Shown here: one piece after another, positions 1 through 14,082 of the stretch | How the letters are laid out: the number at the start of each line of letters is the position of its first letter | How positions within the stretch are numbered: the first letter of the stretch is position 1 | From: Notospermus geniculatus | Taxonomy: Eukaryota; Nemertea; Pilidiophora; Heteronemertea; Lineidae | DNA: 64,000 nt | Assembly: GCA_002633025.1 (NCBI GenBank) | Contig: NMRB01000430.1 | Span: forward strand, 267,762 to 331,761 | Reading direction: 5' to 3' | Made by a program: the position numbers and the translations under genes | The notes under the pieces: model-generated | Seen by the model: only the letters and a program-made list of their open reading frames with translations | Told to the model about the DNA's origin: nothing | Databases searched by the model: none

Positions 1-350
1 AAATATTCACGAATCTTTTCGGCGGGAATTTTAAAAACTTTCCACTTTTTCGGGGCGAATTGTCGGCGGGCCCGCTATGCAAGAAAAGAAATTGGTGTGG
101 CCTTGTGCTAAGATGACATCATTGAGAAGGACCACAGGCTTAGGCTACCACAAGGCCATCTCATCTTTTAACACTCAACCTACCTCTCTCTTTTGTCTCT
201 CGATTTGATTCTTCTGCAAAAGGGCCGCAGTGGGGTCCTAAAAGTATTCAAGGCATTTATTGAAGATTTTAGATATAAAATTGTTTACTTCCTACTATTA
301 AGCCATTTGAATGATGAAGACTGTGAAGTGAAATGAAAGCAATGAAAATA

Positions 351-535
351 GACCCCTTGTGAAAGTCTTCACTTCAGAAGGGGAAAACAGTAATCTCATC
401 CCAGACCCAGGTGAAAATGCAAACAATGTTAAGTTGGTTACTGTATAATATCATGCTATAGCTATCATCTCCATTTTGGCCTGGATCTGGAGCAAAAGGC
501 TACTGTTCCCCTTCTGAAGACTTTCACAAGGGGTC
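351..535. mobile_element. Foldback element with TA ends
   Basis: GACCCCTTGTGAAAGTCTTC at the left pairs with its complement at the right, with further pairing over TTCAGAAGGGGAA. TA flanks both ends, as expected for Tc1/mariner-type MITEs. Confidence 0.75.
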
Positions 536-960
536 TATTAGAAATTATGGTCTCATTGGGAATGGGGGTATCGCAACTGACTGAAAAGGAAGTGAAGGGA
601 ACGAATCTAGAATCCCCGCTCACGATCAGTGCCCCACAAAATTTGCCGATTGATGGAAGCCAAATCGAACAATGGTACGATTTCCATTTTGTGCCAATGC
701 CAATGCCGGGAATCGGGATGGACTGGACTTGTGGATTGGAGTAACGTCACACTTCCATTCCGATCGGGGCAAAACGATGGCCTCTGCTCTGGCCTGCCCT
801 CCTACTCTTGACTTCAGACGAGCAGATCTCATCTGATCACCGACACTTGATGACAGCAAGAAAAAGAGAAAGTCTTTCACGTCAAGATGTGCCATTTCAT
901 GATGTGGATGCATTGGGATTGTAGCAAAATGACTCAACCAAACATGACGTCAATTGGTGC

Positions 961-1047
961 TGTACATCATCATGTACATGTATGTACATACATGACATGT
1001 ACATGTATGTACATACATGACATACATGTACATGTCATGATGTACAT
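961..1047. repeat. Palindromic ACATGTA/TACATACATG cluster
   Basis: A run of overlapping palindromes built from ACATGTA, GTACATAC and CATGACATG. Single ACATGTA words are scattered through the whole window and vary in number between the duplicated copies. Confidence 0.8.
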
Positions 1048-3329
1048 GAATGCATTGGATAGCACGCACGCGAAGCCAAGGTGAAAGTGCCAGTCATTCC
1101 ATTCCAAATCGTCATCAACACTACGATTCTCAGGACAAATTTTGGCACATTCAGTAGCTATGGAATAGGGGTTACCTTTTTGCTTGCTCCTCGTAAAGAT
1201 TGGGTCGGTTTCTTTTTGTAATCGCCTTCAAAACTGAACATGTTTGACACTTTTTCCGACGCAAAAATTGTTTCCGTGCGACAGCTGAATCGTTGTTGTT
1301 GTCGTTATCACTTGTATGTAGGACCGATTCCACTTAGGCCGCAGTGGGGGCTGAGAGTGCGACACGCTCCCCTCTCTAAACATTTACCCCCCCCCCCCCC
1401 GCCCCAACTGGTCCGGAGGTAATTGTCATCATGGGGCAATTGCCCTCAAGAGAAAGGTCCATGGGGGCAAGGACATCAACTGGGACAAAGTGTCTCCTGG
1501 CATACTTTGCTTCCTTTACCTTATGTAGGGGACCGGGTGGGTGAGGTGGGGTAAAAGTTACCGTTTTAGTAGCATGAGGTTCAAGCCTTCAAGGAAATGA
1601 TCAGATAGGCCTCTGGCTGGTATATTCTGCCATGGTTCTGGTACTGACGATGCTCCAAAAACTATGTTCCATCTCCAACAGAAGGAAGATGGCCGATGCT
1701 ACTTCTCCAACACCACTGACCTCAGACAATCCATTTGAAAATTTAAAGACATGAAAAAAAGAAACACAACAACTTTATTTTAATAAAACAAAGTTTTTGG
1801 TAACTTTACATTATTACATGATCATTATATCAATGTTCTGTATCAAATTAAAGGCTAGGCCTAGCACAACCCAGCCAAGGCTAGCCCACGTGAACTCAAC
1901 TGGCACAAAGCATCCCCCAACCCAGCCCAAGTCAAAAATCTAGGTTGAATCTACTAGAAGAGTTCTGATACAAACATACCGTTATCCATCGCCTATGGTA
2001 TCGCATATAGGCCTATTAGGTCATGGGTTGTTTTTGAAAGGATATCAAATAGAAATTTAATTCGCACACGATGTGAGCCAAGAAGACACTTCACAAGGCT
2101 CCTGTGTTCACATTGCCAAGCTGAAGTTAAAGAGACCAATGAGAAGGAAATCCACAAAACCCCATTGGTAAGGGTGTGTAATACAATTTGGTGTAGGCCT
2201 ACAGTAAAGCTGTGACAAAGCCAGTCTGCATGCAGATTTCATCAGCAATTTTCCCTGGGCCCTTGCATAAGAAAGCCACAACACAACAAAGAGAGGCTCA
2301 TGAATTGCTTTTCCAACATGTCCGATCAGCCTATTGACAATTTATTTCCTATCCAGGAGATATAGAACAAGTTTTCCAGGTCCACCTCACAAATGTGGAA
2401 CTTGGGGTCGTCTTCAAATTACAAAATACTTTAACTGAAGAGAAGTACACAGAAGAAATGAGAAATAATCGTCTTCATGCAGATGTAATTCAGTGTATTC
2501 ACAAAATGATGTTTCTCAGCATAGTGAATGGAAATACATGATAGCATTTTGCACCAGAAACTCTTCATTCATATGAACATACATGTACAAGTAGGAAATT
2601 AGCATTATTGGTGTAAATACTGTTATCACAATGAAAATAGCTCCTACTGACAAATTACATGTAAAACGCTGATTGACAGACTTATGAAAGAAATGCACAT
2701 CTAACCAGCTTACACCATAGGGGAAGGGTGATGATGCGATTTGGCAAAACATCTACACGTACAGAAAAGAAACAATTTCATAATCTGCTGCAATGGCACC
2801 TATGGAACTCCAAATTTGTTGAAATTTTCTAAACAAGGGAAAATGGAAGACATATTAAAGAATAAATCTATTGGCATTATTCAGGTTAATGGTACCCTTC
2901 CACAGAGCTCTCAGGTGAGTCCAGGGCCCTTTTTTTCATAGACCATCTGTAACTGAGGCCTCATGGATGTGTTAATGGTAATGGGTGTTCTGTGAGTAAG
3001 GACCCTGGACAGTGAGGACACTCAGGACCCAGCAGTTCATTTTGACATCACATCAGTATGACATAACTTTTGACCATGCTGGCGCCCACGACAAATTGTG
3101 CCATGTCTAGATCACGTCATGGGTTGAAGTCACACACACTCCACTTGCACCGACGACAAAGTGCAGCACGTGGGTCGATGACATTATTTGCCGGCCAATA
3201 TGGCGAATATGACTGATCATATGACGTGACAACGTCACCCACTCTATACAGGGTGACACTGTAGAACTAGAGCCTGAGAGCAGACCAACACAAGAGGTAC
3301 ACTCAGTTCTATTTATAACAATCACATTT

Positions 3330-3527
3330 GTGACCCTCCACAGCAAAACCAGCTGCATGTCGCTCTTAGCTTGGCAGGTTGAGACCAAATGTTTGTCACT
3401 TTCAATATTATCTGTCTGTTATGAAATCTGAAATAATCTATTTCTTCCATTCTCTCCTGGTGTCATCTTAGTTTGCTGTGGCTCACTCTCTGAGTGACAT
3501 GTGACTGGTTTTGCTGTGGAGGGTCAC
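3330..3527. mobile_element. GTGACCCTCC foldback family, copy 1
   Basis: Ends GTGACCCTCCACAGCAAAAC and complement. Related copies are at 19108-19282, 33438-33826 and 61964-62172; all share GGTTGAGACCAAATGTT and CTATTTCTTCCATTC internally. Confidence 0.85.
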
Positions 3528-3961
3528 ATTTTGTGTCTACCCCAGCCAGGTAAAGTGTTCGATTAGGATGAGAGAACACCAGTGGAGACGGTCGGATTGC
3601 CAAACTACCTGCGTGAAAATTTGTCAAGTCAGAGATTTCTCAAAATGTTGTGAATGATTTACATGTAAAGTATGACGTGTTCAAAATTTGCATGATCATC
3701 ATCAATTTCATAGTCATCCCCAAATGGTGAATGAAATGACTCTACACATCATTGCTAGTCTCATCAACTGTTGTCAAAGCTCCACAAGAAAGCACATGAA
3801 ATGGGTATCAACCATCAAAATGAAAGTTCAAGACAGCAGTAAATGGTTGTAAGATCGCCACTGTCATTTTGAGATGGTTTTGAATAGAATTTAGATTATG
3901 CTAGGTATGGAAGGACAAAATGTGACAACATTAAGGCTCAACACAAAAGAAAAGGACTACT

Positions 3962-4121
3962 CCAGGGGTGGCTCCAGGATTTGGGAAAAGAGGGGGCACC
4001 CTGTGCTAGGAACATTGAAATTTGGGCCAAATTTCAGAATTTCATGGTCAATTTTACAGATTTGTTGGCTAAAGGGGAGGCACACGCCCGGGGCACCCCC
4101 ACCCCCCTGGATCCGCACCTG
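3962..4121. mobile_element. CAGGCGCGGATCC repeat family copy
   Basis: Opposite orientation to 33587-33764; ends GGATCCGCACCTG; shares GTGCTAGGAACATTGAAATT and TTTTACAGATTTGTTGGC. Confidence 0.7.
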
Positions 4122-5187
4122 TACTCCTTGACATTGTCAAGGACTGACTGACATTGCAAAGGATTTCCATAATTCCAATGCATCAATTTTAGATGTCACT
4201 CTTCGCATGCTTGGCACCAAATAATCGTAGTCAATCACAGAGGTGACGACTTTCAAAGCGATTACTTTCCATCAGTTCCATAGAAAGTAAAATTGAGTAT
4301 TACAACCAAGGCACATTTCCATGCTAGTACCGGTAAGTAGTTTTGAGACATCATTCATGCCTTTCACAGGCAATTCACAGAAGGCAAATCCACTGAAGGC
4401 TTCCAAAAACTCTACAGGAAATCATCAAAATCTGCATTGGAACTGCACATTTTTTTAAAAAGTTTCGAAAAATGGGCCAAGAAAATAAGGCCAAGGGACA
4501 CCATGCACAACCTTTTCATTTCACTGCAGTGGCAATTTCATTCACACTCATAAAACTACCAAATTCAGAAATCCAACAGAAAACAAGTCACATTGGTACT
4601 CACTGGAAAGCACTCACTGTGAACTCCACATTGCATACCCATGTGACAGCTTTCGGGTAACTTTCAAGCCTTTTTACACAATTTAATTTGTGACAAAATT
4701 GATCGTGGAAGTGAAAGTGTTTATCAGATTTTACCAGTATTCAGAATTGTTTCAATTTACACACTGGAACCTGAAAGCTCGCGGGAACTAGGTTCCAAAA
4801 CAATATCCAAACAAAGCTACATGATAATCTACACTTAATACTAGCTAACTCCTCTTTTATAAAAATCATGTCATTACGATGCAAATTCTCTACAGCAGAA
4901 AATAGGTATTGAGACTATATACATTATATACACATTAATCATATCATTATACACCTTCAAAATATTAGCTGATGAAATATCCATCCTTGGTTCTCTGAGA
5001 TACTGTTGCAAATACAATACAAAGGCTGCATAAACTGGTTAGTGAAGCCCATAGCTGAGGGTAGGGCGGAAAGCATTCACTTTCCATTGAAACATTAGCT
5101 TTTATATTACATGCACTTTAATAGTCATACCTTTTCATTCCCATACCCACAAACGTTGTTTTTCTGATAAGATCATTTTATGTAGCC

Positions 5188-5412
5188 TATAGAGGCTTTG
5201 CATACATGTATATGACGTCACAAGCCGCCATGCTGGAGTACACATGCTGCAGAGGCACAGTGAAATGAGCCATACATGCCCCAATGATGTTACGTCAAAA
5301 ATGGCGTGGCGCACTTCACGCAAGTCACGTCACGGTCGGCTCACACCTCTGTGCCCTGTGTACCGGTACTCCAGAATGGCCGCCAGGATGATGTAATTGC
5401 AAAGCCTCTATA
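5188..5412. mobile_element. TATAGAGGCTTTGC foldback family, copy 1
   Basis: Ends TATAGAGGCTTTGCA and complement. Interior contains ATGACGTCACAAGC and CGGTCGGCTCACACCTCTG. Second copy at 34217-34444. Confidence 0.8.
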
Positions 5413-6134
5413 TCTTTGTAAACTGAGGCTAAACTGATGTATATTTTGCCTGCTGGATGACATGCCAAAGAAATGACATGGTCACCTTGCTCACAATACT
5501 ATCTCTCATTTTAAGGTTCCCAACTGAGGAAAAGCCGACTGCTCCTATTGTCTGTTAACCTGCTGTTCAATGGTAAAAGCCAGTATCTCTACTAAGAAAC
5601 AGAGCAAGCATGGTTGACTGAAGTAACTCTCACTATAGTGTACTTAGAGGCACAAGAACAACTTATTACTTCTGTCAACTTTGTCTCCACTGGAGATACT
5701 GTCTTCAACCATATGCAGGCACAAATGCTATAAACTGAATTCCATCAGTCTAAAGTGTCATTTGGCCCAATTCTGAGAGTAGGTACTATGAAAACTTGGA
5801 GAATGAGAAGAAATATCAAGTACAAGTCATTCTTAGAAACAAGTCTCTGAGCATCTTTCACACTTTTTGACTCTATCAGCTACTGCTATGAGTGGTAAAT
5901 CCTGCTGCAAAATATATACAATGGCAACGGCATGCTATTTCACATTACAAATATGAAACCAGAGGAAAGCCTTACTGGCATAACGGCTTTCCAAAATGAT
6001 CATTATTTAGAGAATTTTAACTAGTCTGTGGAGTTTCTTTTGCATTATTATTCTCCAGAAACCTGCTAATGCAGGAATAAGTTAATGTACGGTAAATGGC
6101 AAGTCCCTTTTCACCATTTGAATTGGTTTTACTA

Positions 6135-6245
6135 GGTATCCGTCACGGATTACTGACGACTACCTGCAGCAGTAACCCCATGCATGCAATATGCATTGAT
6201 CTTATCGCAGTTGTACGTAGTCGTCAGTAATCTGTGGCGGATACC
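6135..6245. mobile_element. 111-bp foldback element, TA target
   Basis: GGTATCCGTCACGGATTACT and complement are the outer arms, continuing over GACGACTAC; flanked by TA on each side. Confidence 0.8.
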
Positions 6246-6794
6246 TAATCATACAGTACCGGTAATTGCCAAGGACTTGTTGCAGACAAATATGGGTTTG
6301 AAAAATCTCACCCTAAGAAGGTATGCTTGAGATGTACAACACATCCCAACCAACATATGCAAACCTATCTAAGAATATATACAGATACTACATAGTAATC
6401 AAACTGAAGTCTCTTATTACAGAACTCAGGGATTAGGAGACTCGGTCATCGAATGAACTGTACAATACAAAATGTGGAAGCACTGAACTGTATAAACAAG
6501 GCACGCACACCTCATTTTCATTACAACGAAATCGTACAACATCAGAAATTTAGTAGTATTGATGCTTGCGGCGTGAGTGAACACTCAAGCTAGTGGCACA
6601 ACCATTGAAGATACAACAGGGGTATTTAACAAGTTAGGGATCCAGAGGCAAAGACAACTTACAACATCTTTCTGTCAAGGCCCTCATACACTGATTGAAA
6701 AGAGTTGAAAAATCATGTGTGTCAGAATTTTTCAGGTTTCATCCACAAACAAGTGGAAAATGTTATACAACTTCGACATCTGTAGAATGCTCAG

Positions 6795-6910
6795 TGTTTC
6801 CGCCNGGGGACGGGGGTATATCCCCCTTAAAAAACCAAAATTTGTGTTTTGACCAAGAATTCTGTCAAATTTTTTCTTTACCCCCCCCCCCCTTAAAAAA
6901 TTCCTGGCAC
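6795..6910. repeat. C/G-tract repeat shared with 60699-60830
   Basis: Contains CCAAAATTTGTGTTTTGACC and a C-run, matching in opposite orientation the G-rich sequence just after the assembly gap. A single N at 6805 interrupts it. Confidence 0.6.
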
Positions 6911-9074
6911 AAACACTGAATGCTGTCAAATGACATGTTGCTGGACAGCCAGTTTTTTCAATTTTTGTCAACCAGTGTTGGAAGGTCTTCACGATAGTTT
7001 AACAGTTTAATAGTTTAATTCTCAAAGATTTTGTCACAGGGGCACCTGAGTGAACTGAAAATGTTGACATTTGAATGGATAACTACGGTACCCTCTTTGC
7101 TCAGCTGTTCCAAATATCCCACGTCAATGATATCACTGCCGCTTGGTTACAGCAGACAATGTCACTTGCAACATAGTTTTTTTGCCAAATGACAGAAATT
7201 TGGGGAAAAGAACTGAAGAATGCCAATTAATTTCACAACCAAATAGACATTCCTTCAATTATTTCCTCCAATTTTGCACTTTTCAGTTCACTCGCTTGCC
7301 TTGGCATTGAAATTTTCCAAATGAAAATGCAGGTGGTGAAAGATACATGAAAACTGGTTTGTTGTAATGCCAACAATAAACAGAAAAGACACTCAAACAA
7401 AGCAGACGCCTACAAAAAGGTCGAGTTATGCCAGATTCATAGTCATGGAAGCTTTAAGGAGACGTCAGTTGCCGCACTGGGTTGCCACCAGGGGTCATCT
7501 ATTTCTGTCTTGCCATGTTGGGTAATGTCGCAGCCTTACTTGCCGACCCCGACTTCGATGAGATACTAAATGACGCGTACGTCCGTGCACCTCTTGGCGG
7601 CCCCCTGGAAAATATGCAAAGAGATAAGTTGTAATGGTCGTTATTGAAATATACGGCGAATGAGGATGGCTGGAATAGGCCCTACCCCTAGACCATGGAC
7701 TTCCACTCCACAGGTCATGGGAAGTCTACCGTGCAATCTAAGAGGTTACCTAGACAGTAAAATTCACAACCACAATTTCGGTCCATCTGAAGTATCATTT
7801 TTACCGAGCTATGAAAACTCGAAGTTTGTGAATGTGACTTGATCATACATGTAGGCAAATATTTATCGTTTAATTGTTAATAATTTACTATAATATCATC
7901 AAAGCTTGTCTAATTTGAAGTGTAGCAGCACTTAGTAAATATATCTAACTGAAGCTTAGGATGACAAATATAAGCCGAAGTGTAAAAGACAGTGAAATTT
8001 GTCGACTCGGGATATTGGCTTTCCTGAAGTCATGTAACAGTGAAATGGTAAACCACTGACGTACATGTATTGGTCAATTGTGATGATGATGCTGACGACA
8101 ACCATTAATTAGATATGTTTTAATTAACACCCCATAATGGTAGAGGTAGATAGGGCAAGACAAATGGATCGCAGAGGTCAGTTTTGAGTCTGGACCTGCG
8201 GTGTGAGCATCACAGTTATACCCAGAACTCTAGAAATTTGGTGTGATACTTCTTCATTTTCTTATTAATCTACAGGTTAAAATTTCAACATCAGCTAATG
8301 TTTTCATCTGCAAATGAAGGTAATCATATAAAGCGAAATAATTTTCTAAGCATGCACAGTGAAAGGAATACATACACACACACAAAAAAGACAGCCCTTG
8401 TACCCTACTATCAACCAACATAATATCTTTGGTGAAAAACAAATAATCAGTGAAATGTGACACCCAAGAAAACAGAAAAGTGGACCCAAATTGAAATAGC
8501 TGAAGGAGTGAAGGATGCATTATGATTCATGATGATTATTGATAGTTGTATGCATCACTTTCAGTTACAGGACAATTCGCACCTACATAATTCACCCCCT
8601 CACTTTCTATCGTTGGCAGACAGGATGCCATCAGTCTGTGCAAGTCTGTAAAGACACTGCGACTCTATGACTTGACGCCAACATGCGATGTCAAAATTCC
8701 AACTAGGCCCAAACTCAACTGCAGGTTTGGTTGGGGCCTCCTTTGGCATATGTCACAGTGATGTCTTGGTATATAGCCAAAAGTAGTCATTCCCAAGCTT
8801 GCAGTGAATTGACGAAAACAACATGGCGTGTCTGTTTAGAATTCTGAATCAACTGCCACTGGCAACGGTGGGACAAAATCTATATTATAACTGACGGTGG
8901 CGCTTTAACTTCGAACACGAACTCCTCCGTGGTTTCTGATCGAAATGGCACCATTTTCACAGGAAGTGTTGAAAATGACATGGGGGTGGCCCTTAAGCGG
9001 GTGGCATTACATTTTTTTACCCTTAAGCGAATAAAATGCAGGAAGAAACTTCCAATGATTTGCAATGCCCACTA

Positions 9075-9154
9075 GCCTGGTTTCGCTGGCCACCGTGTAG
9101 ATGGCGCTGCGTACGCAACACCATCTATATACACGGTGGCCGACGGAACCAGGT
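9075..9154. mobile_element. 80-bp foldback element
   Basis: CCTGGTTTCGCTGGCCACCG pairs with the complement at 9130-9153; arms include CACGGTGGCC and CCATCTA. Confidence 0.7.
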
Positions 9155-12100
9155 ATAATGCATTGTCTTAACCAGGCAGGGTGATCAGAAAATAGGAACT
9201 TCAACACATAAAACTGCTGCCATCTGCTTCCCATAGGCCTAGATTATTGTCCGAGGAGTTGGCCCCCACTAAACATTTTCGTCCCACACAGAGACGTCCA
9301 GCAAAATGCCATCCTCTGGCCACATGCATCCTGTGAATGTGCTCGCCACGGGTACCATGCTAGTATAGACAATACTTGGTATCTTTTTACTTTATCTCAC
9401 TTCAACCCTTCATCCCTTCAGCTCAGCTCACATAAATAACCAAATATTTCTACACTCTTTAGCTACCTGCTTATGCCCAAAAAGCATCAGTCTGATATAA
9501 AACTGATCCTCGTTTGAAAATGGCCAAATTGGTGCTAAAATATTACACTAAACATTGCCTTCACTAAGCCTATAACAACACATCATGCAAAAACAACTAC
9601 TGTGCACAAGATCTTTAAGTTCCATCTGAACTATGACTTTCAAAATGACTATGGCACCTATTCTTGGGAAGGAAACTAACAGAGCGGCATGATTTGCTGG
9701 GAGACACTGTCAGCACGAGTGGTCAGAAATTATTGTCGCTAAGGTGAGATACCCTTCTGGCTTTCCCCACTACCTACTTAATCCTCGTACGACAAGATTC
9801 CTTCATCAGTACCCTGCTGATTGAGAAATCCTGATCACAACAGCTTTACGGAGACAAGAGATCTGTTGGTCCTACATCATGCAGTGAAAATAATGCTCAA
9901 ACTCCACGAACTTGTGCACGTTTTTACCCAATAATTACCTCTGGCTGTAGGCTCTCTGTAGTCTGGTTAAGACAAAAGTGGGAGATGAATGTGACATTTT
10001 ACGATGTACATGTATGACAACAAACTGCCATCATGCAATTAATTCACCTGACTTTTTCCCTCTGGTTCACGAAGGGCAAAACTTTTGCCTGAGGCCTGCA
10101 AACCATCCACAGCGACAGTTCCCACCCAACTATAGGACGGCCCCCGAACCCCTCCAGAGAGAGTCCCTCAAATTCTCCACAGCAGCGGGCTCTCAACACT
10201 TTCACATCAAATGAAGTCAGTTGCATCACCCACGGTAAAATGCAAGATTATCATTTCAAACATTCCCAAATGAACGAAACACACGTGCAGATCTTGAATG
10301 ATATGTACAACAGATCTTGTAAACCAGGGTTGGGTAGTTCAAAATTGAGTGTTTCCGATCTTGGCATTAACTGTATCAAGTCAAACTGTGACTCCTTCCA
10401 ACCCGCACCAAATGGCAATACCTTTTGAGTAACCAGTGGGGCAGGAATGGTAGTCCCTCAGGTTCAATATTCCAGGTCTAAAAGTGCAACGAGATTATTT
10501 CTTTAGACAGGATGGAGTCAAAGATATAAATAATGGCACTTTACAACATGTGATTTTTGTACTGGGACATCCATTTTTAGGAGTACCATTCCATTTACAC
10601 CAGAATTCACCTACTAACCATTTGTACAGCAGGGTTGGTCCTAACCACCATAAAAAGCAACTTATTACATTCAATCTTTGGGAGTTGACAAGCAGGAGAG
10701 TAATGACAGCGGGATAACGTAACCTCGACATCAAAAATGCTTTCGAATTGCGAGAGAAATTTTCTAAAAATAAACCTGTACATTAATTAGTATACAAATG
10801 AAACAACAATAGGTGAGGTACCTGTTGGAACAGAGATAAGATAACAAAATCGACATCGTAGAGAAACCATGAACCGAAAGCATTCCGTGGTCCACCGATG
10901 CCACCAGAGCCACTTTGCAAGTGCACATGTGAGCCCCACAACAGGACTGAAATTTCAGCGGATGTTGCCTTAAAACGTAGCAGATATAGCAAGAAGGCAG
11001 CAGGTAAAGCAAGTTTTCACCAGATTTTTTATTTTGCATTCTACACCCGATTGATGATAGCCATTTTATAATGGACTGTCAAAAATATTTTGAAATTTCA
11101 GCCCTGTAAAAACAGCCTGAATGCCAGATAGAGACCCTTCACGATCAATGATCTGTTTCCCCCATCCCAGATAAGTCATTGAATTCCCCCACATTTGATT
11201 TATTCAGGATATCGTTCATTGTTCTGTTGTTGTCCTCCTAAAAGCTGAACTCTCTCAATGTGTCAAAATAATTAGGCCTCTGGAAGCCCATCCTGGGGTT
11301 TCAACACTGGCATTCAGACTGTGCCCTGCACCGGTATCTCTAAAGATAATACACCAGATGAATATAAACTCCCTAACTTACCTACCATCAGCCAAGGGCA
11401 AGGCCTACTTGCCCTTTAGCCTGGCCGCTTTCAGAGCTTTGGTTGAGCTCTGACCAGACAAGCTAAACACCAATGGAATAGCATGGTTAGAACTACATGT
11501 ACATAAAAGAAATTGTCATTGAAACCAACAAGAAATCAATTTAGAACTCCTTTTCTGTAGCCTAATACATTTCCTGTGATGCTTGAATGAGAGACAGGGT
11601 GTGTACTAGGCATGAATTTTACGCGAGATGGTGGGATTTCAATTTTTTTCAGATGAGTTGCGGATCAGCACTCAAGCAATGACAGGACATCACAAGCAGA
11701 ATCTCGGAGGGCTTTTTTCTCAAATAATCCTTGACTGCATTGTACAAATTCAGAACCCACTATCCATCACGCACACATTTTATATATTCCACACATTTTT
11801 TTACTTAATACAGGACGACGCTGAAAAAATGCCCAAGATCAATTCAATATCATGTTAATCCATTTTTCTGCCAACGTATTTTTTCAGATAATCATACAGA
11901 AACTTTTGTGACTGAAACGTTGCTAGGCCTGGCTCCATAAGATAGCACACAAATTACATTTATGTGTTATTTGCCTACACAAAGAATTAGTAGCTGTAAC
12001 CAAGTTATCAAAACATGAAACCTATCTAAAAGTTGGTGCAACTAGTCAGAACTATGCTACATAATGGAAGTTTTAAATCGTTATACAGTACATGTATTGG

Positions 12101-13452
12101 TGTAAATGCAAATATTTTTTAGTCCTTTCCCCTGACACAAACAGGGAAAATGAAAATGAATGAAAATGCCGAATGAAGGATAAATTTTCAGAACACTCTT
12201 GGCCAGTTTGATATACATGTAAAGGACAAAGAGCGAAATGATACAAGTTACACGAAAATGAAAATGGGCTAAGTCTACATGTGGTGCTGACACACAAGAT
12301 AGGGTAGGGGATGAGGTGCGCAGGAAATTGGATGACAAAATAGGAACTTTATATCAAATTTGAACAAAGAATCAGACACACCGTCATAACTAAGTCAAGG
12401 TAGCCTATTTAAGCTGGGTTGTCAATCAATGTCCATTGTGGCCAAAGTTCTGATAAACATTTGTAAAGATCGGGAAAAAATCTGCAAAATTTGAAAATAT
12501 CTTTCAAACCTATACTGATATGCTTCAGAGTCTGAGATACTCATCTCTCAAAGAGTCTACACTTTATTACAGGTAAGAGTGGACTTGTGAAACAGTTGGA
12601 CATAAAAATTCCAATCTTTGAAATATTGAGAGATATCAGAAGCGATAGATGCCAGATGTTTCCACTCTGCCAATCTATTACGATCAAATTCTTAAAAACG
12701 TGTTTTCTCATAGAACAATTTTGAAAACAAAGAGGTAGGCAGTCACTTTGGCACTGGAGAAGGTAGAGGTTAGGAGAAGCAAGCGCCTGGATAAGACTTC
12801 TTCTAAAGCTTTGTAATGGTGCATTTACAGAGTCATGCAAACTAGATGTGTTCCAAAATAAAACTACAGCGTTACTACCCGGTAATCTTGGAAATTTGCA
12901 AGAGATACAAGTACACCTGAAAGGGGCAACAAGGTCTGACTTTTTGTCTGAAGGGCCATCTAAGGGAGTCTCCTCCTTCCCCCCACAAGATGTTAGTATC
13001 ACACTTTTTTTGAAACCTCACCATCAACTCTTTCAGCTACCTGAGGCCAGTATGGTGATAGCACTGGCTGGCATTTCAGAATAATCTTGTGACGAAAAAG
13101 TTAACATGGCGCGATTTCAAGATTCCAGCAGATTAATTTTGGAATTCCATAAAAAATTCAATTTTGTGCTATTTACAAGACAATGAAATATGTTTCTAAT
13201 TCATTTCAGACAAACAGGATTCTGCTACTGAGCCTAGTACCACCAGAACTCCGTTGGCGTAGTCAAAAGATTTTAATTCCCTTTTACTGTTAACACCGCG
13301 GATTTGAGAGAGGCAGGATTCTCAAGGATATCTCCCAAATTGAAAACACTGAGAATTCACTCATTGCTCATGCATTTGATGAAATTCTGTTCTGAAAAAC
13401 AACTACTGTGATGGAATGACCAAAGAACTTCATACAAAGTGGTCGGAGATAC

Positions 13453-13628
13453 ATGAGGCGGTCTAGGAAAACCCGTCGGATGTCACGTTTGAGGAAAGTG
13501 TCATGTCTTTGGTGAACCTGCACATTTCAATAGCTTAACAGGTAAACAGTAAAAGATCAATGCACAGGCCATCTGACAACCCTTGTTGATCATTCAGCGA
13601 CTTCCGACGAGTTTTCCTAGACCGCCAC
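13453..13628. mobile_element. GGCGGTCTAGGAAAAC foldback family, copy 1
   Basis: Ends TGAGGCGGTCTAGGAAAACC and TTTTCCTAGACCGCCACA. Second copy in inverse orientation at 33151-33346. Confidence 0.8.
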
Positions 13629-13678
13629 ACATATACTAGTCTCAAATTCCCAGGTCGCTTAGAATATTCCAGAATCTC

Positions 13679-13783
13679 TATCCTCCCATAGTAGGGCTTT
13701 GGTCTCGCTCCTCTTCATACATTCACACACAAGAGTGACTGGATGAAGAGGAGCGAGGTAAAAACCCCTGCTGTGGGAGGATG
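13679..13783. mobile_element. ATCCTCCCA foldback family, copy 1
   Basis: ATCCTCCCATAGTAGGGCTT pairs with the right end through GAGGAGCGAGGTAAAAACCC. Second copy at 29110-29215. Confidence 0.75.
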
Positions 13784-13958
13784 AGAATCTCAGGAAATTC
13801 TAACATCTCATATTGCCAGATTTTTCAGAATATTCTAAAAGTTCAGAGTTTTTTTCTATATCTGACTTATGTCACCCAAATGACACACCATATGGGAACA
13901 CATCTAGAATAAACATGACTCGGGAAAAAATCCTTTTTACTTACACCATTGATTTAAC

Positions 13959-14082
13959 TCATTTATTAGAACCGAGATCAGAAGGTTTAGCCCAAGAATG
14001 CCTCCTCAGTAAGAGTCGTCCCTTGGGCTTGGTAACTGTGGACACGGACCTCGGGGTCGACCGCAACACTATGTCTCTTTGC
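13959..14082 (-). CDS. Candidate terminal ROCK exon (tail and stop)
   Basis: Open minus-strand frame ending in TGA. After a possible CTGGGTAG acceptor it reads QRDIVLRSTPRSVSTVTKPK, GRLLLRRHSWAKPSDLGSNK and stop. The basic, Ser/Thr/Pro-rich RSTPRSVSTVT recalls RASPRTLSTRST near the human ROCK1 C-terminus and the position fits. The acceptor lacks a strong pyrimidine tract and the plus strand is open here too, so this is a suggestion only. Confidence 0.25.

Larger units (their letters stand above)
1..13958. other. Downstream region without a recognised gene
   Basis: Apart from the repeats listed, I find no exon with conserved protein content on either strand. Short open frames are scattered and of ordinary length for random sequence. 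ROCK 3' UTR, and possibly the missing ROCK exons, should lie in the right part, but I could not locate them. A C-run at 1390-1400 and minor AT-rich stretches are the only other features. Confidence 0.6.

Noticed and set aside
9978-10229. Overlapping open frames on both strands near 10.1 kb, considered as a ROCK tail exon
   Set aside because: No similarity to ROCK C-termini and no consistent splice phase.
12541-13002. 153-codon minus-strand frame containing DKKSDLVAPFRCTC, considered as the missing ROCK C1 exon
   Set aside because: Resemblance to DKKEDLICPCKV is limited to a few residues; the preceding histidine and cysteine zinc ligands are absent and there is no suitable acceptor.
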